DNA of 64,000 nucleotides from Asparagopsis taxiformis (taxonomy: Eukaryota; Rhodophyta; Florideophyceae; Bonnemaisoniales; Bonnemaisoniaceae): positions 157,166-221,165 of the forward strand of contig JALQPE010000317.1 in NCBI GenBank assembly GCA_030407315.1. Direction: 5' to 3'. The notes under the pieces are model-generated. The model was not told the DNA's origin. It searched no databases and was given only the letters and a program-made list of their open reading frames with translations. The position numbers were made by a program, and so were the translations under genes. Below, in pieces: positions 51,281-60,507 of this stretch. Position 1 is the stretch's first letter. Each line of letters starts with the position of its first letter.

Positions 51281-53683
51281 ATGAATTACGCTGTGTCGAA
51301 TTCCAGCGCGTCGCCCAGGCAACCGTTGCCAACGTCAGCGGACGCCGAAGCCGACGTGGCCTTGTCAGCAGAAGCGATCTTCGCGACTGATCGATCTATC
51401 CCGCCGGATATCGAGGCGATCGGCCAGCTACCACGTACGGTAAGCCCGTTTGAGTCCGTGAGTATGGACCCCGCAACGCGCGGTCAGCTCAACGAAGGGA
51501 ACGTGACTCCCACGGCACTACGTGTAGTGTACGAAGACCTTCGAGGTCACATCGAAAGGGCGAGCGACGCGGCCGTCGACGAAGCCGTAAGGCAGAGACT
51601 CGGAGTCTCGGAGCGCGAAGCTCGTGCGTTACGTGAACGCTCAGCGACCCTCGAACGGGAAAACGAAGGTTTACGAAACCGCCTCTCCGCCGTGGAGGGA
51701 AGACTCGACTCGTTTGTCGTAGTATTCAACGAAATCGTCGCCGGACGTTCCGCTCCGCCGAGCGGAAGCGATCCGAATTACGAAGGCTCGCGCGCCTATA
51801 ACTCGCAATCCTCCCCGGCCGTTCCGGGAGGATACCCACCAACACCCGGTCCGACGACCCCGACAACGTACGGAAGGGGGGCGACAGTGCAACGAGCCAT
51901 CGCCCACCCCGACGAGACGCCACGAAGGCAATTACGTTTTAACGATACGCCAGACCACGCGCGGTCGGCGGACGCAGCACGTGCTGCGCAATTCGATACG
52001 AGAGCTCCCCCGCCACGTGAAACGTACATTCCGTGGCTGGGTACGTTCGGCACGACGGACACGCGAGTCCACGAAAACGAACGTGCCGACGCGGTACGCT
52101 TACCAGGGAACGCCCTCGGACCCGTTTGCCACGCGTTGGCAGAGCACACGACAATGCTCGACGCATTTGCGAACGTGGTGTCGTACCGCATGTACCGACT
52201 TAACGATGTACGTGAACATCTCTACGTGAACGAGAGTCAAAGCGTACATAAGCTCAAACGTGAGCTGGAGGGACTTTTCCCTACGTTAAAGCCGTTCTCC
52301 GGCCGGAATCCGATTACGTTACTCGGATTCCTCGCCCAAATACGTGATGGGTTCAGCACACTCGGAGTGTGCGAGGGAGTGGCAGTACGTGCGCTGCACT
52401 TCTTCCTCGAAGGGGACGCCCGACGGTTCTACGATTCCCAGTGTACGACTGGTGTGATCACGACTGATCCGACGAAGAGGTTCTCGTGGCCTCACGTAAT
52501 CAACGCGTTGATCAAACGATACCTGCAAGACGACGTGCTGCAGGAGGCCTACGAAAAGGTCACGATGATCACGCAGAGTCCTAACGAGGACGAGAATCAG
52601 TACGCTGATAGACTCGACACCGCCACGCGGGCGTGTAACTACGTGTTTACGGATCGACTCCTCGTTCACCACTACGTACGTGGGTTGCTGCCCTCGACGC
52701 GGGCAGCAGTGACGGAACGACTCCGGTCACTCCCCGAACGAGAGAGGAACGACCTCACCGTTGTGAGACGATTGGCGACGGCCGAAGGAACGACCTTCCG
52801 TGCACGTACGGCAGCTGTCGCGTCAGCCGCGAAACCGAAAGTGCGGTTTCCGGTGAAGCCTACGTTGGCTATTTCCGACCACGAGTCGAGGAAGTTCGCG
52901 GACTACGATGAGTCCGCGTACTTACGTAATGAACGGGCTAAAGAGCCCAGTTACCACGATGGTAACCCGAACATCCCCGCGAGGGACGACGACGACGTGT
53001 CGCTCGCTGCGGTTCACGTTGCCGAGAATTTGGAGGCGATCCTCTTCACGAACGGGCCGCCGCCCAACGATACGAAAACGGCAAACGAAAAGCCGGACGA
53101 GCTCGAAGCTCGATTGAACCGTCCATGCGAGGACGTGCCGAAGCTCACGAGCGAGCAGACGCAATTGGCGCACTCCGTAATCCCGAATGATTACTGGACG
53201 CTGTCGTGTTGGTCATGCCGCGAAGATGGCCACTCGACGTTTACGTGTCCGCGTCTGACGCCAGATCAACGGATCTTTTTCGCGTACAAGTACTACCTCT
53301 TCCACGTGAAGAGCAACCCACGTCAGGCTGAGTACTTCCGCCAACGAATGGCCAAGCGTCACCAGGAACGACCTGATGAGCGAGGGAACGTGACCCCGCG
53401 GAGGTACGGCACGCCGCCTACGATACTCCGAAACCCCAATCGTGACGGGGGAAGGCCCTTCGACAGGCGCCGCGGCGACTTTCGTAATGACCGACGTGAC
53501 CCCCGCCCGTGGGCGAACGAACGAAATGGCCAGCGTAATGGCCGCAGCGGAGTCTACGTGACGACCTCCGCTGACGAAACACCACTCGAGGTGGAAACGA
53601 GTCACGATGACGAACGAGCTTCGTGGGCTCACGACGACAACGTGTCGAACGGCCCCGCGCCGGGAAACGACCAGGCGATGTAG
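51281..53683 (+). CDS. gag: Gag polyprotein of the LTR element
   Basis: An 800-aa ORF from the first ATG after the LTR. It has a charged coiled coil around residues 105-150 (ERENEGLRNRLSAVEGRLDS) and a Pro/Thr-rich linker. A capsid-type region follows, with LKPFSGRNPITLLGFLAQIR, FLEGDARRFYD and LLPSTRAAVTERLR (retrotransposon gag family). One CCHC zinc knuckle is at residues 643-656 (CWSCREDGHSTFTC), then a basic RNA-binding tail rich in Arg and Asn. It packages the element RNA. It ends at TAG 53681, shortly after a slippery site that gives access to the protease frame. Confidence 0.9.
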   Translation: MNYAVSNSSASPRQPLPTSADAEADVALSAEAIFATDRSIPPDIEAIGQLPRTVSPFESVSMDPATRGQLNEGNVTPTALRVVYEDLRGHIERASDAAVDEAVRQRLGVSEREARALRERSATLERENEGLRNRLSAVEGRLDSFVVVFNEIVAGRSAPPSGSDPNYEGSRAYNSQSSPAVPGGYPPTPGPTTPTTYGRGATVQRAIAHPDETPRRQLRFNDTPDHARSADAARAAQFDTRAPPPRETYIPWLGTFGTTDTRVHENERADAVRLPGNALGPVCHALAEHTTMLDAFANVVSYRMYRLNDVREHLYVNESQSVHKLKRELEGLFPTLKPFSGRNPITLLGFLAQIRDGFSTLGVCEGVAVRALHFFLEGDARRFYDSQCTTGVITTDPTKRFSWPHVINALIKRYLQDDVLQEAYEKVTMITQSPNEDENQYADRLDTATRACNYVFTDRLLVHHYVRGLLPSTRAAVTERLRSLPERERNDLTVVRRLATAEGTTFRARTAAVASAAKPKVRFPVKPTLAISDHESRKFADYDESAYLRNERAKEPSYHDGNPNIPARDDDDVSLAAVHVAENLEAILFTNGPPPNDTKTANEKPDELEARLNRPCEDVPKLTSEQTQLAHSVIPNDYWTLSCWSCREDGHSTFTCPRLTPDQRIFFAYKYYLFHVKSNPRQAEYFRQRMAKRHQERPDERGNVTPRRYGTPPTILRNPNRDGGRPFDRRRGDFRNDRRDPRPWANERNGQRNGRSGVYVTTSADETPLEVETSHDDERASWAHDDNVSNGPAPGNDQAM
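53662..53668 (+). promoter_or_regulatory. -1 ribosomal frameshift heptamer GGGAAAC (gag to pro)
   Basis: G GGA AAC lies in the gag frame as X XXY YYZ (codons GGA 53663-53665 and AAC 53666-53668), 13 nt before the gag stop. This is a canonical -1 slippery sequence known from several retroviruses. After a -1 slip the ribosome reads GGG AAA CGA and continues in the protease ORF. A downstream stimulatory structure was not computed. Confidence 0.75.
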
Positions 53684-54594
53684 GTCACGAGCCACCCACA
53701 TCGCCTGAACCCTTACGTAAAAGGGGGACGACCGACGTCGATGATTGGTCCTCCGCAGGCTCACCGATGAACGAGAGCTACGTAAAGCTCACGGCCGCGA
53801 AGGCCAACTCGAGTCACACGACACCCGACGTGGGGGAAGAAACGAAGTCCGACGGGACGAACGAACCTCACACGAAGAGGAAGCCTCGCAGACGAGCGAG
53901 ACGCGCTACCCGGAAGCACGACGCTTCCGAGCGCGAGAAAGCCAAACACGCGGCTTATACGAAGCGTGTCGACGCAAAAGAAGCCATACGGGCTCACACG
54001 ATGAAGCGACGAACCGCTAGCGAAGACGTAGACCGCGCGCCGGTCAGGACCGAACCGTTGGTCCTCGACGGGCATACGTGCCTACTTGCGTCGAAGCATT
54101 ATATCGTATCCGGAACGATCGGACTAGACCTCAACGTGATGAGGGCGATTACCATCGCGATGGATACGTGCAGCGGCTACAACTTGATACGAACAAGTTT
54201 ACTACCCTACGACTGGGTCGACCGCTGTCTACGTGACGAAGAGCTGCCGAAGCTCGGAGACGCCAACGGGCGACGTTTGCCTATCGAAGGCGCCATCCTG
54301 CTTCGTGTCAGGCTGGGGAACTCGCTGTTCCGCGTAAAATTCTTCGTAGCCAACACGCTGGCTGTCCCCGTTATAATGGGCACGTCGTTCATGTCGAAGC
54401 ATGTCGATGCTATACGCTGTCGAGCGCAGACAATCGACCTCCATCGGGGGATACGATACCCATTATCGCGGAGGGCGATACGACGACTCCGTACGAGGAG
54501 GGGGAGGAGACGAATCCAAACGTGGAGCCCCCGAAACGCCGCGAGCGTAACGCGGCCTCGAATAGGCCGAGCCGAACGTTCTCGGTTCGCCTGA
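53662..54594 (+). CDS. pro: Aspartic protease ORF (pro), -1 frame relative to gag
   Basis: The frame is open from 53623 and is reached by the -1 shift at 53662-53668; it stops at TGA 54592. The first 150 residues are basic and disordered. The protease begins around RTEPLVLDGHTCLLASKHY and has AITIAMDTCSGYNLIR, where the catalytic Asp (codon 54163) sits in DTCSG instead of the usual DTG/DSG context. The flap/second-half region is IEGAILLRVRLGNSLF and FVANTLAVPVIMGTSFM. It would be made only as a Gag-Pro fusion. The pol frame overlaps its 3' end. Confidence 0.75.
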   Translation, partial: GKRPGDVGHEPPTSPEPLRKRGTTDVDDWSSAGSPMNESYVKLTAAKANSSHTTPDVGEETKSDGTNEPHTKRKPRRRARRATRKHDASEREKAKHAAYTKRVDAKEAIRAHTMKRRTASEDVDRAPVRTEPLVLDGHTCLLASKHYIVSGTIGLDLNVMRAITIAMDTCSGYNLIRTSLLPYDWVDRCLRDEELPKLGDANGRRLPIEGAILLRVRLGNSLFRVKFFVANTLAVPVIMGTSFMSKHVDAIRCRAQTIDLHRGIRYPLSRRAIRRLRTRRGRRRIQTWSPRNAASVTRPRIGRAERSRFA

Positions 54595-57500
54595 CGAAGT
54601 ACACGCGTGTACCGGCGATGTCGCAACGGACCGTCAACGTGACGACGGATGCGACCGGACTCGTGTTCCTCGAACCGAAAGCGTCGGTGCAATTCCGGCA
54701 TGGGCTGCGCATAGCCAACGGAGTGGTCGACGTAGGACCGAGAGAGACGTTCTCTATCATCGTGTCGAACTTCACGAAGAAGGACCGCGAATTGCCGAAA
54801 GGCGCAACGATTGCGTACGCGGTACGCTCCCCGTTGGGAATCGTCCCACTCAAGCGTGAGGGCGGCGAAGCCCTCGCGAAGGTTTTGAACCTACCGCTAG
54901 TCGACGCGACGACACGGACGAATACGAACGGGTTGGGCGACGAAACGCCAGACCCGTTGGTCAACGAAAAGGGGAACGACCCCGCCACGGATTGGCAGTC
55001 GACAATCGATTTGTCGCACCTCGACGACGAGGATTTACGAAAGCGCATCAACGAGATGCTAGCTACACATTCGTCAATGTGGACGAGCGGACGCCTCGGC
55101 GAAATCAATGCTACGGAGCATCGAATCGAACTCGAACCGGGCACGCGGCCCATACGTTCAATGCCCTATCGTCAGGGTCCGGCTTTACGTACGATAGCCG
55201 AGGAGCAGATCACGAAGATGCTCAACGAAGGGGTTATCGAACCCGCGTCCAGCGAATGGGCGTCACCAATCGTGTTGGTGCCGAAGAAGGACGGATCCTT
55301 ACGTTTCTGTGTCGATTACAGGCGTTTGAACGCGAAAACGATCGCTGATTCGTACCCGCTTCCTCGTATGGAAGACTGCCTTGATTCGTTGGGCGACGCC
55401 GCCATCTTCACGACACTCGATTGTAACGCCGGTTACTGGCAAGTGCCCGTCTCCGCCGAGGACCGTGATAAGACAACGTTTACGTCTTTCATGGGAACGT
55501 ATCGCTACGTGCGAATGCCATTCGGGCTACGAAATGCCCCCGCTACGTTTCAGCGGACGTTGGACATCATCCTCTCCGGAGTACGTTGGCAATCGTGCCT
55601 GGTCTACTTAGACGACGTAATCGTCTTTTCGAAAGACCTCGAGTCTCACCTGGGTCACGTTGACCAGGTGCTTTCCCTGCTACGCGCAGCGGGAGTAACG
55701 TTAAAGCTCACGAAGTGCTCGTTCTTTCAACCACGAGTTGACTACCTGGGGCACGTGATTACCCCAGGGAAGCTGCACGTCGCAGCTCGGAACAAGGAAG
55801 CCTTTCGTACGGCTACGTTCCCACGCGACAAGACGCAATGTCGATCGTTTTTGGGCGCGGCCAACGTTTACCGCCGTTTCGTAAAGGCGTATGCCGAGAT
55901 CGCTCGGCCACTCAACACGATGTTGAAGAAGGACGCTTCCCCCGATTGGACGAACCCAACGGACGCGCAAACGAATGCGTTCGAAACGTTGAAGACAATA
56001 CTGGTGTCGCCACCAGTATTGCACCTTCCGAAGGCGGGACGTCCGTTCATGATCGATACCGACGCGTCGGCGTATCAGCTGGGAGCTACGTTGCTCCAAC
56101 AGCAGAACGAAGATAAACCCAACGAATGGGTGCCGATTGGGTACTGGTCGAAGACCCTCAACGAAACCGAACGCGGTTACTCGGCAACGGAGCGCGAGTG
56201 TTACTCCGTCGTTTGGGCGATAACGTCGCTCCGACCCTACGTAGAGGGTCAACGATTTACCGTACGTACGGATCACGAAGCCTTACGTTGGCTGATGACG
56301 TTGACGGACGCGTCCGGACGACTACTACGATGGAGGCTACGCGTTGCCGAATTCGATTTCGAAGTCACGTACAGGCCTGGGCGCGTGCACCAGGTACCTG
56401 ACGCTTTATCACGTGTGATATCTACGTATGACGACGGTCGACCCGTCGACGATGACGTACCATCGTACGGGGACACGGTCCTCGTGACGACTCGCAGTCG
56501 GCGACAACCCACACGAAATGGGCAAGGACGAACGACGTCCGTACGTAAAAAGGCAACGAATGCCAGGGGTCACGACGACCCGTCGAACGAGACTCGTGAT
56601 GAACGAACATCGGCCACGACGGCTGGCCACGATGGCCTCGAGTTCAACCGCGACGCGACGCTCGATGACGTTCTCGACGAGGAACCGGATTTCCTCGACG
56701 AACAGCGCGCTGCCGAAGACGATTCGGCACGCGTGCCACCAGCTGACGTTCAGCTTCCCATTACGAGGGACGAGCTTATCGAAGCTCAACGCGAGGACGC
56801 GTTCTGTCAAACGATACTGACACGACAGTCCGAGACGCAGGACGCTGCATTCTTCGAAGGCCACGATGGCTTACTCCGACGCCGGAACCCTCACGGTGAG
56901 GAACGTACACAAATCGTTGTGCCGGCTTCGTTACGGCCGCGGCTGCTGGAGTTAACGCACCACCACGTCCTCGCTGGACATCCCGGGCAAACGCGTATGT
57001 ACTATACCCTACGGAGGACGTACTACTGGCCCGCGATGGCCGCCGACATCCACGCAACGGTACGAAACTGCGTTGGATGTGCGAAGAACCGCGTGAAGCT
57101 TCGCAAACGGACGAACCCGTTACGTTTATTTCCGGCTACGGAGCCGCTGCGAGACCTATGTATCGACATACTAGGTCCGCTTACGAAGACCACGCGTGGT
57201 AACCGATTTATCCTCGTGATAACGGACCGCTTCACGAAGCTGACTAGAGTCGTACCTCTACGAAATATCGATTCCGCCAACGTGGCGAGCGCGTTCGTCA
57301 ACGCGTGGGTCTTCTCGTATGGACCCCCACGGACGCTCATAAGCGATAACGGAAAGCAGTTCGCTGCTAAGTTTTTCCAGCGCGTCTGCAACGAAATCGG
57401 CGTGACGAACGTCTTTACGTCGACGTACCACCCCCAAACGAACGGGCAGGTGGAGCGCTACAACAGGACGATCCTGGCGATGCTGCGCAATTACGTGAAC

Positions 57501-58211
57501 GAAAACCAGAACGACTGGGATCGATACGCATCGGCGTTAACGTTTGCGTACAACACGCATGTGCATTCGAGCACGGGCACGACGCCCTTCGATTTGATTC
57601 TCACGAATCCACCGCCACCGTTGGCGCTACACACGTCGGTAACGAACCGCGAACTACCCGACGGGGGAGGGCGAGCCACTTACGTTCGTGAGCTCGCCAC
57701 AACGATGGATAACGCGTATCGAACGCTGAAGGCCGCGCAGGCACGTTATAAACGAAATTTCGACAAACGAGTCCGTGTCTCGAATCGAAACATCCGCGCG
57801 GGAGAATACGTATTCATCGACCCGACGGACGGGACCACGAAGGGCACGAAGCTCGGCAACCACGCGTTGGGACCGTTCCGCGTACTACGTAACGACGTAC
57901 GAACGTTCGTCATCCAACGAGGAGACGTAGTTGAACGTGTCAACTCGGACCGCGTTGCGTACGCGCCAACGCCGGCGAACGCGCCCCCGCCGGAGCCATA
58001 CGATGCCACCGAGGCAGACCTCGACAAGAACCGCGACGGTCCGGCGTATGTAGTAGACGACCTACTCAACCATCGCGTAAACGATGACGGCACCCTAGAC
58101 TTCCTCGTGAAGTGGGTCGGGTATCGTAACCCTACGTGGGAGCCCCGCCGGAACGTATCTGAAGAGAGCGTCTCTCGATACTTCGCACGCGTGCGACGAG
58201 CAACAACGTGA
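54522..58211 (+). CDS. pol: Pol: reverse transcriptase, RNase H, integrase, chromodomain
   Basis: Numbering is from the GTG codon at 54522; the frame is already open upstream (I read it open back to about 54363), so it is probably entered from pro by a second -1 shift. RT: FCVDYRRLNAKTIADSYPLP, TLDCNAGYWQVPVS and catalytic YLDD at 362-365. RNase H: IDTDASAYQLGATLLQQ and TDHEALRWL. Integrase: HHCC finger (HHHVLAGHPG...NCVGCAKNR, near 811-852) and D882, D942, E978 with DDX35E spacing. C-terminus: a chromodomain (VVDDLLNHRVNDDGTLDFLV, KWVGYRNPTWEP), which steers chromoviral integration to marked chromatin. The frame has no internal stops over 1229 codons. Confidence 0.92.
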   Translation: MEPPKRRERNAASNRPSRTFSVRLTKYTRVPAMSQRTVNVTTDATGLVFLEPKASVQFRHGLRIANGVVDVGPRETFSIIVSNFTKKDRELPKGATIAYAVRSPLGIVPLKREGGEALAKVLNLPLVDATTRTNTNGLGDETPDPLVNEKGNDPATDWQSTIDLSHLDDEDLRKRINEMLATHSSMWTSGRLGEINATEHRIELEPGTRPIRSMPYRQGPALRTIAEEQITKMLNEGVIEPASSEWASPIVLVPKKDGSLRFCVDYRRLNAKTIADSYPLPRMEDCLDSLGDAAIFTTLDCNAGYWQVPVSAEDRDKTTFTSFMGTYRYVRMPFGLRNAPATFQRTLDIILSGVRWQSCLVYLDDVIVFSKDLESHLGHVDQVLSLLRAAGVTLKLTKCSFFQPRVDYLGHVITPGKLHVAARNKEAFRTATFPRDKTQCRSFLGAANVYRRFVKAYAEIARPLNTMLKKDASPDWTNPTDAQTNAFETLKTILVSPPVLHLPKAGRPFMIDTDASAYQLGATLLQQQNEDKPNEWVPIGYWSKTLNETERGYSATERECYSVVWAITSLRPYVEGQRFTVRTDHEALRWLMTLTDASGRLLRWRLRVAEFDFEVTYRPGRVHQVPDALSRVISTYDDGRPVDDDVPSYGDTVLVTTRSRRQPTRNGQGRTTSVRKKATNARGHDDPSNETRDERTSATTAGHDGLEFNRDATLDDVLDEEPDFLDEQRAAEDDSARVPPADVQLPITRDELIEAQREDAFCQTILTRQSETQDAAFFEGHDGLLRRRNPHGEERTQIVVPASLRPRLLELTHHHVLAGHPGQTRMYYTLRRTYYWPAMAADIHATVRNCVGCAKNRVKLRKRTNPLRLFPATEPLRDLCIDILGPLTKTTRGNRFILVITDRFTKLTRVVPLRNIDSANVASAFVNAWVFSYGPPRTLISDNGKQFAAKFFQRVCNEIGVTNVFTSTYHPQTNGQVERYNRTILAMLRNYVNENQNDWDRYASALTFAYNTHVHSSTGTTPFDLILTNPPPPLALHTSVTNRELPDGGGRATYVRELATTMDNAYRTLKAAQARYKRNFDKRVRVSNRNIRAGEYVFIDPTDGTTKGTKLGNHALGPFRVLRNDVRTFVIQRGDVVERVNSDRVAYAPTPANAPPPEPYDATEADLDKNRDGPAYVVDDLLNHRVNDDGTLDFLVKWVGYRNPTWEPRRNVSEESVSRYFARVRRATT

Positions 58212-60507
58212 AAGGCCACGACGGCCCCCGAAAACGCACACGAGCGTCGGGTTAAGCGCACGCGTGCGCGACGTTGCACGATGCAACAAACGAAGGCGAC
58301 GAGCCGCACGAACGAGAAGCGAAGGCACAACGAGTGGCCGGGACGTCCACCCTTGCGTTGGTGGGGGGGCGCGATGCGTGCTAGAGCCGTCGCTCTTTTC
58401 GTTTTCGACACCATACGTTGGTGGAGGCAACGAGCGCCAACGAAAGATTGGACGACGAGTCCACGCGCGGACGATTCACACGATGTGAAGAGCCACGACT
58501 GGCTCGACAGTGTGACCGTCCCACGGGCAAAGGTGACGACACACGGGCCACGGACGGACAACACGTCAGATTTTTCGCGCGAAAAATTATACTTGGGCCA
58601 GCGGGCCATGGACGCACGGTACGAAAAATCGGGCCGATTACAGTGCGCTAATCCGGCCAAATCTCGGGACACGCGTGCCCCGAAAATTTCGTAATTTTGG
58701 CATGTCACGTGAGCCATCGTACGTCCCCGTGGACAGCCGCTGACAACGAGTCGCATCGACCAACGAGGTCAACGCCAAACAGCTCGCGAGCTAACGGCAA
58801 CGTGACGCCGTAGGCGGAGGCGGAGAAACGACGTAGGACGGACGCGTCCCCAGCGAAGATGGCAACGGCCTCATTACGAAACTCCCGCACGAAGCGGAAC
58901 GAAGCTATACGTTAGCCGACGAATTAGACCAACGGGTCTCAGCGCACGAAGCGCGCGAGTAAAGCGTGCGAAAGACGAGCCAACGAGGCCGCGACGACGG
59001 ACGGCGAACCGTATCGCCATCGTGAGGCACGACGCCGAACGCGGTAGCCACGTACGGCAACCACGGAACGACACAACAACGGTGTCCTGCCACGCGGGCA
59101 TAACGAACGACGCGCGAAAGCGAAAAGCCCGCCGGCCAGTCGAACGCACGTAACGAAACACGAATACGCAACGGCGTACAAGCTGGTAGCCAACGTAAAC
59201 GGCCACAGCTGAAGGCAACAAGCCGACGAAAAGTTGGCTCCGTAACAGCCTCAAACGCCCGCGGGCATGCGAAGCGACTGCGTCAATCGCGTCCCCGTCG
59301 GGTTCGCAAGTCGAATAAACGGAATTACGCAACGGCGTAGAGGGCGAGCATTACGTATGCCCAGGTGCACGTCGCACCACATAACGAATGAGCTAACGAA
59401 ACGCTCCTCGGACGCCGCGGCGAACGACGCCACCACACGAAGCGGACTAGCGCAACGATTGCGCCACCGGCTAACGTGAAGCCGCGGGAACGTGAAGCGC
59501 GACGGCGCTAACGGTGTTAACGGCTATACGAAAAGCCAAGCCCGCCGGCAAAAACGTTGTCTACGGAACCGCGACGCACCACGACGCACTACCGCGTACA
59601 CGCAACGGCGTGAAGCGTCAAGCCAACTCACGCGCGAGTCGGCCTGACGCTTAGCGAATTTTCCGTCCAGCTCACCGGAGCGAATTAAAATTGGCACCGA
59701 CGTGCTACGTGCCAGAGAGCTCGAATGCTCAACGGAATTCGACACCCGACGGGGTTATCCGCACGAGGAACGACGGCGGAAACGAATTCCGAGATAGTTA
59801 CAAAATGATAACGCCACTGGCCAACGTGAAGCCGCGGCAACGCGAAGCGCGACGGCGCTAATGACGTCAACGGCTATACGAAAAGCCAAGCCCGCCGGCC
59901 ACCACGTCGTCAACGAAACCGCAACGTACTGCGACGAATTACTACATACACGCCACGGCGTAGAACGTCAAACCGACTCACACGCCCGTCGGTCTGACGT
60001 TCGACGAAATTTTCCCCAGCTCATCGGAGCAAATTAAAATGGCACCGATGTGCTACGCGCTAAGGAGCTCGAATGCTCAACGAAATCGACACCCGACGGG
60101 GTTATCCGAACGAGAAACGACGGCGGAAACGATTTGCGAGTTAGTTACTAAATGATACGCACGCCAACGGCTCTAAGATCGAGGTTAACGTACCACTCGC
60201 AGTGAAAAGCCGCCGCTACGCGCCGCCGCTTTGCCGAATAATTGCGTGTGTTACGAACCTGCCAACGGGCACGCGCGCCGCCGCGAACTCGAAACACGGG
60301 CTACGTAAGCCTTACGACACCCGACGGGGTAGACGCCCACAAAAAAAAAATTGTGGGGAGGGGCTTAACGCTAAACCCCTCCTCTGCTGCAGACGACCTG
60401 CCAAACGCAAATTACGAAGCTCAACGGAGCCATGCGATTACGCAAAGAAACAAGACGAAGTTTACGAAGCAATACGATGCTAGAGCCGACGTGGCCTACG
60501 AACTAAC
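58212..60507. other. Non-coding 3' region of the element
   Basis: Between pol and the antisense ORF there are 2.3 kb without a supported gene, although chance ORFs are numerous because stop codons are rare in this GC-rich, ACG-rich sequence. It contains a 350-bp tandem duplication and an A10 run near 60342. Confidence 0.5.
59461..60157. repeat. Tandem duplication, 2 x about 350 bp
   Basis: 59461-59810 and 59811-60157 are diverged direct copies. Both begin CGCCAC.GG followed by AACGTGAAGCCGCGG, share AAAGCCAAGCCCGCCGGC and GACACCCGACGGGGTTATCC, and end AAATGATA. The repeat lies in the element's 3' non-coding region. Confidence 0.85.
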
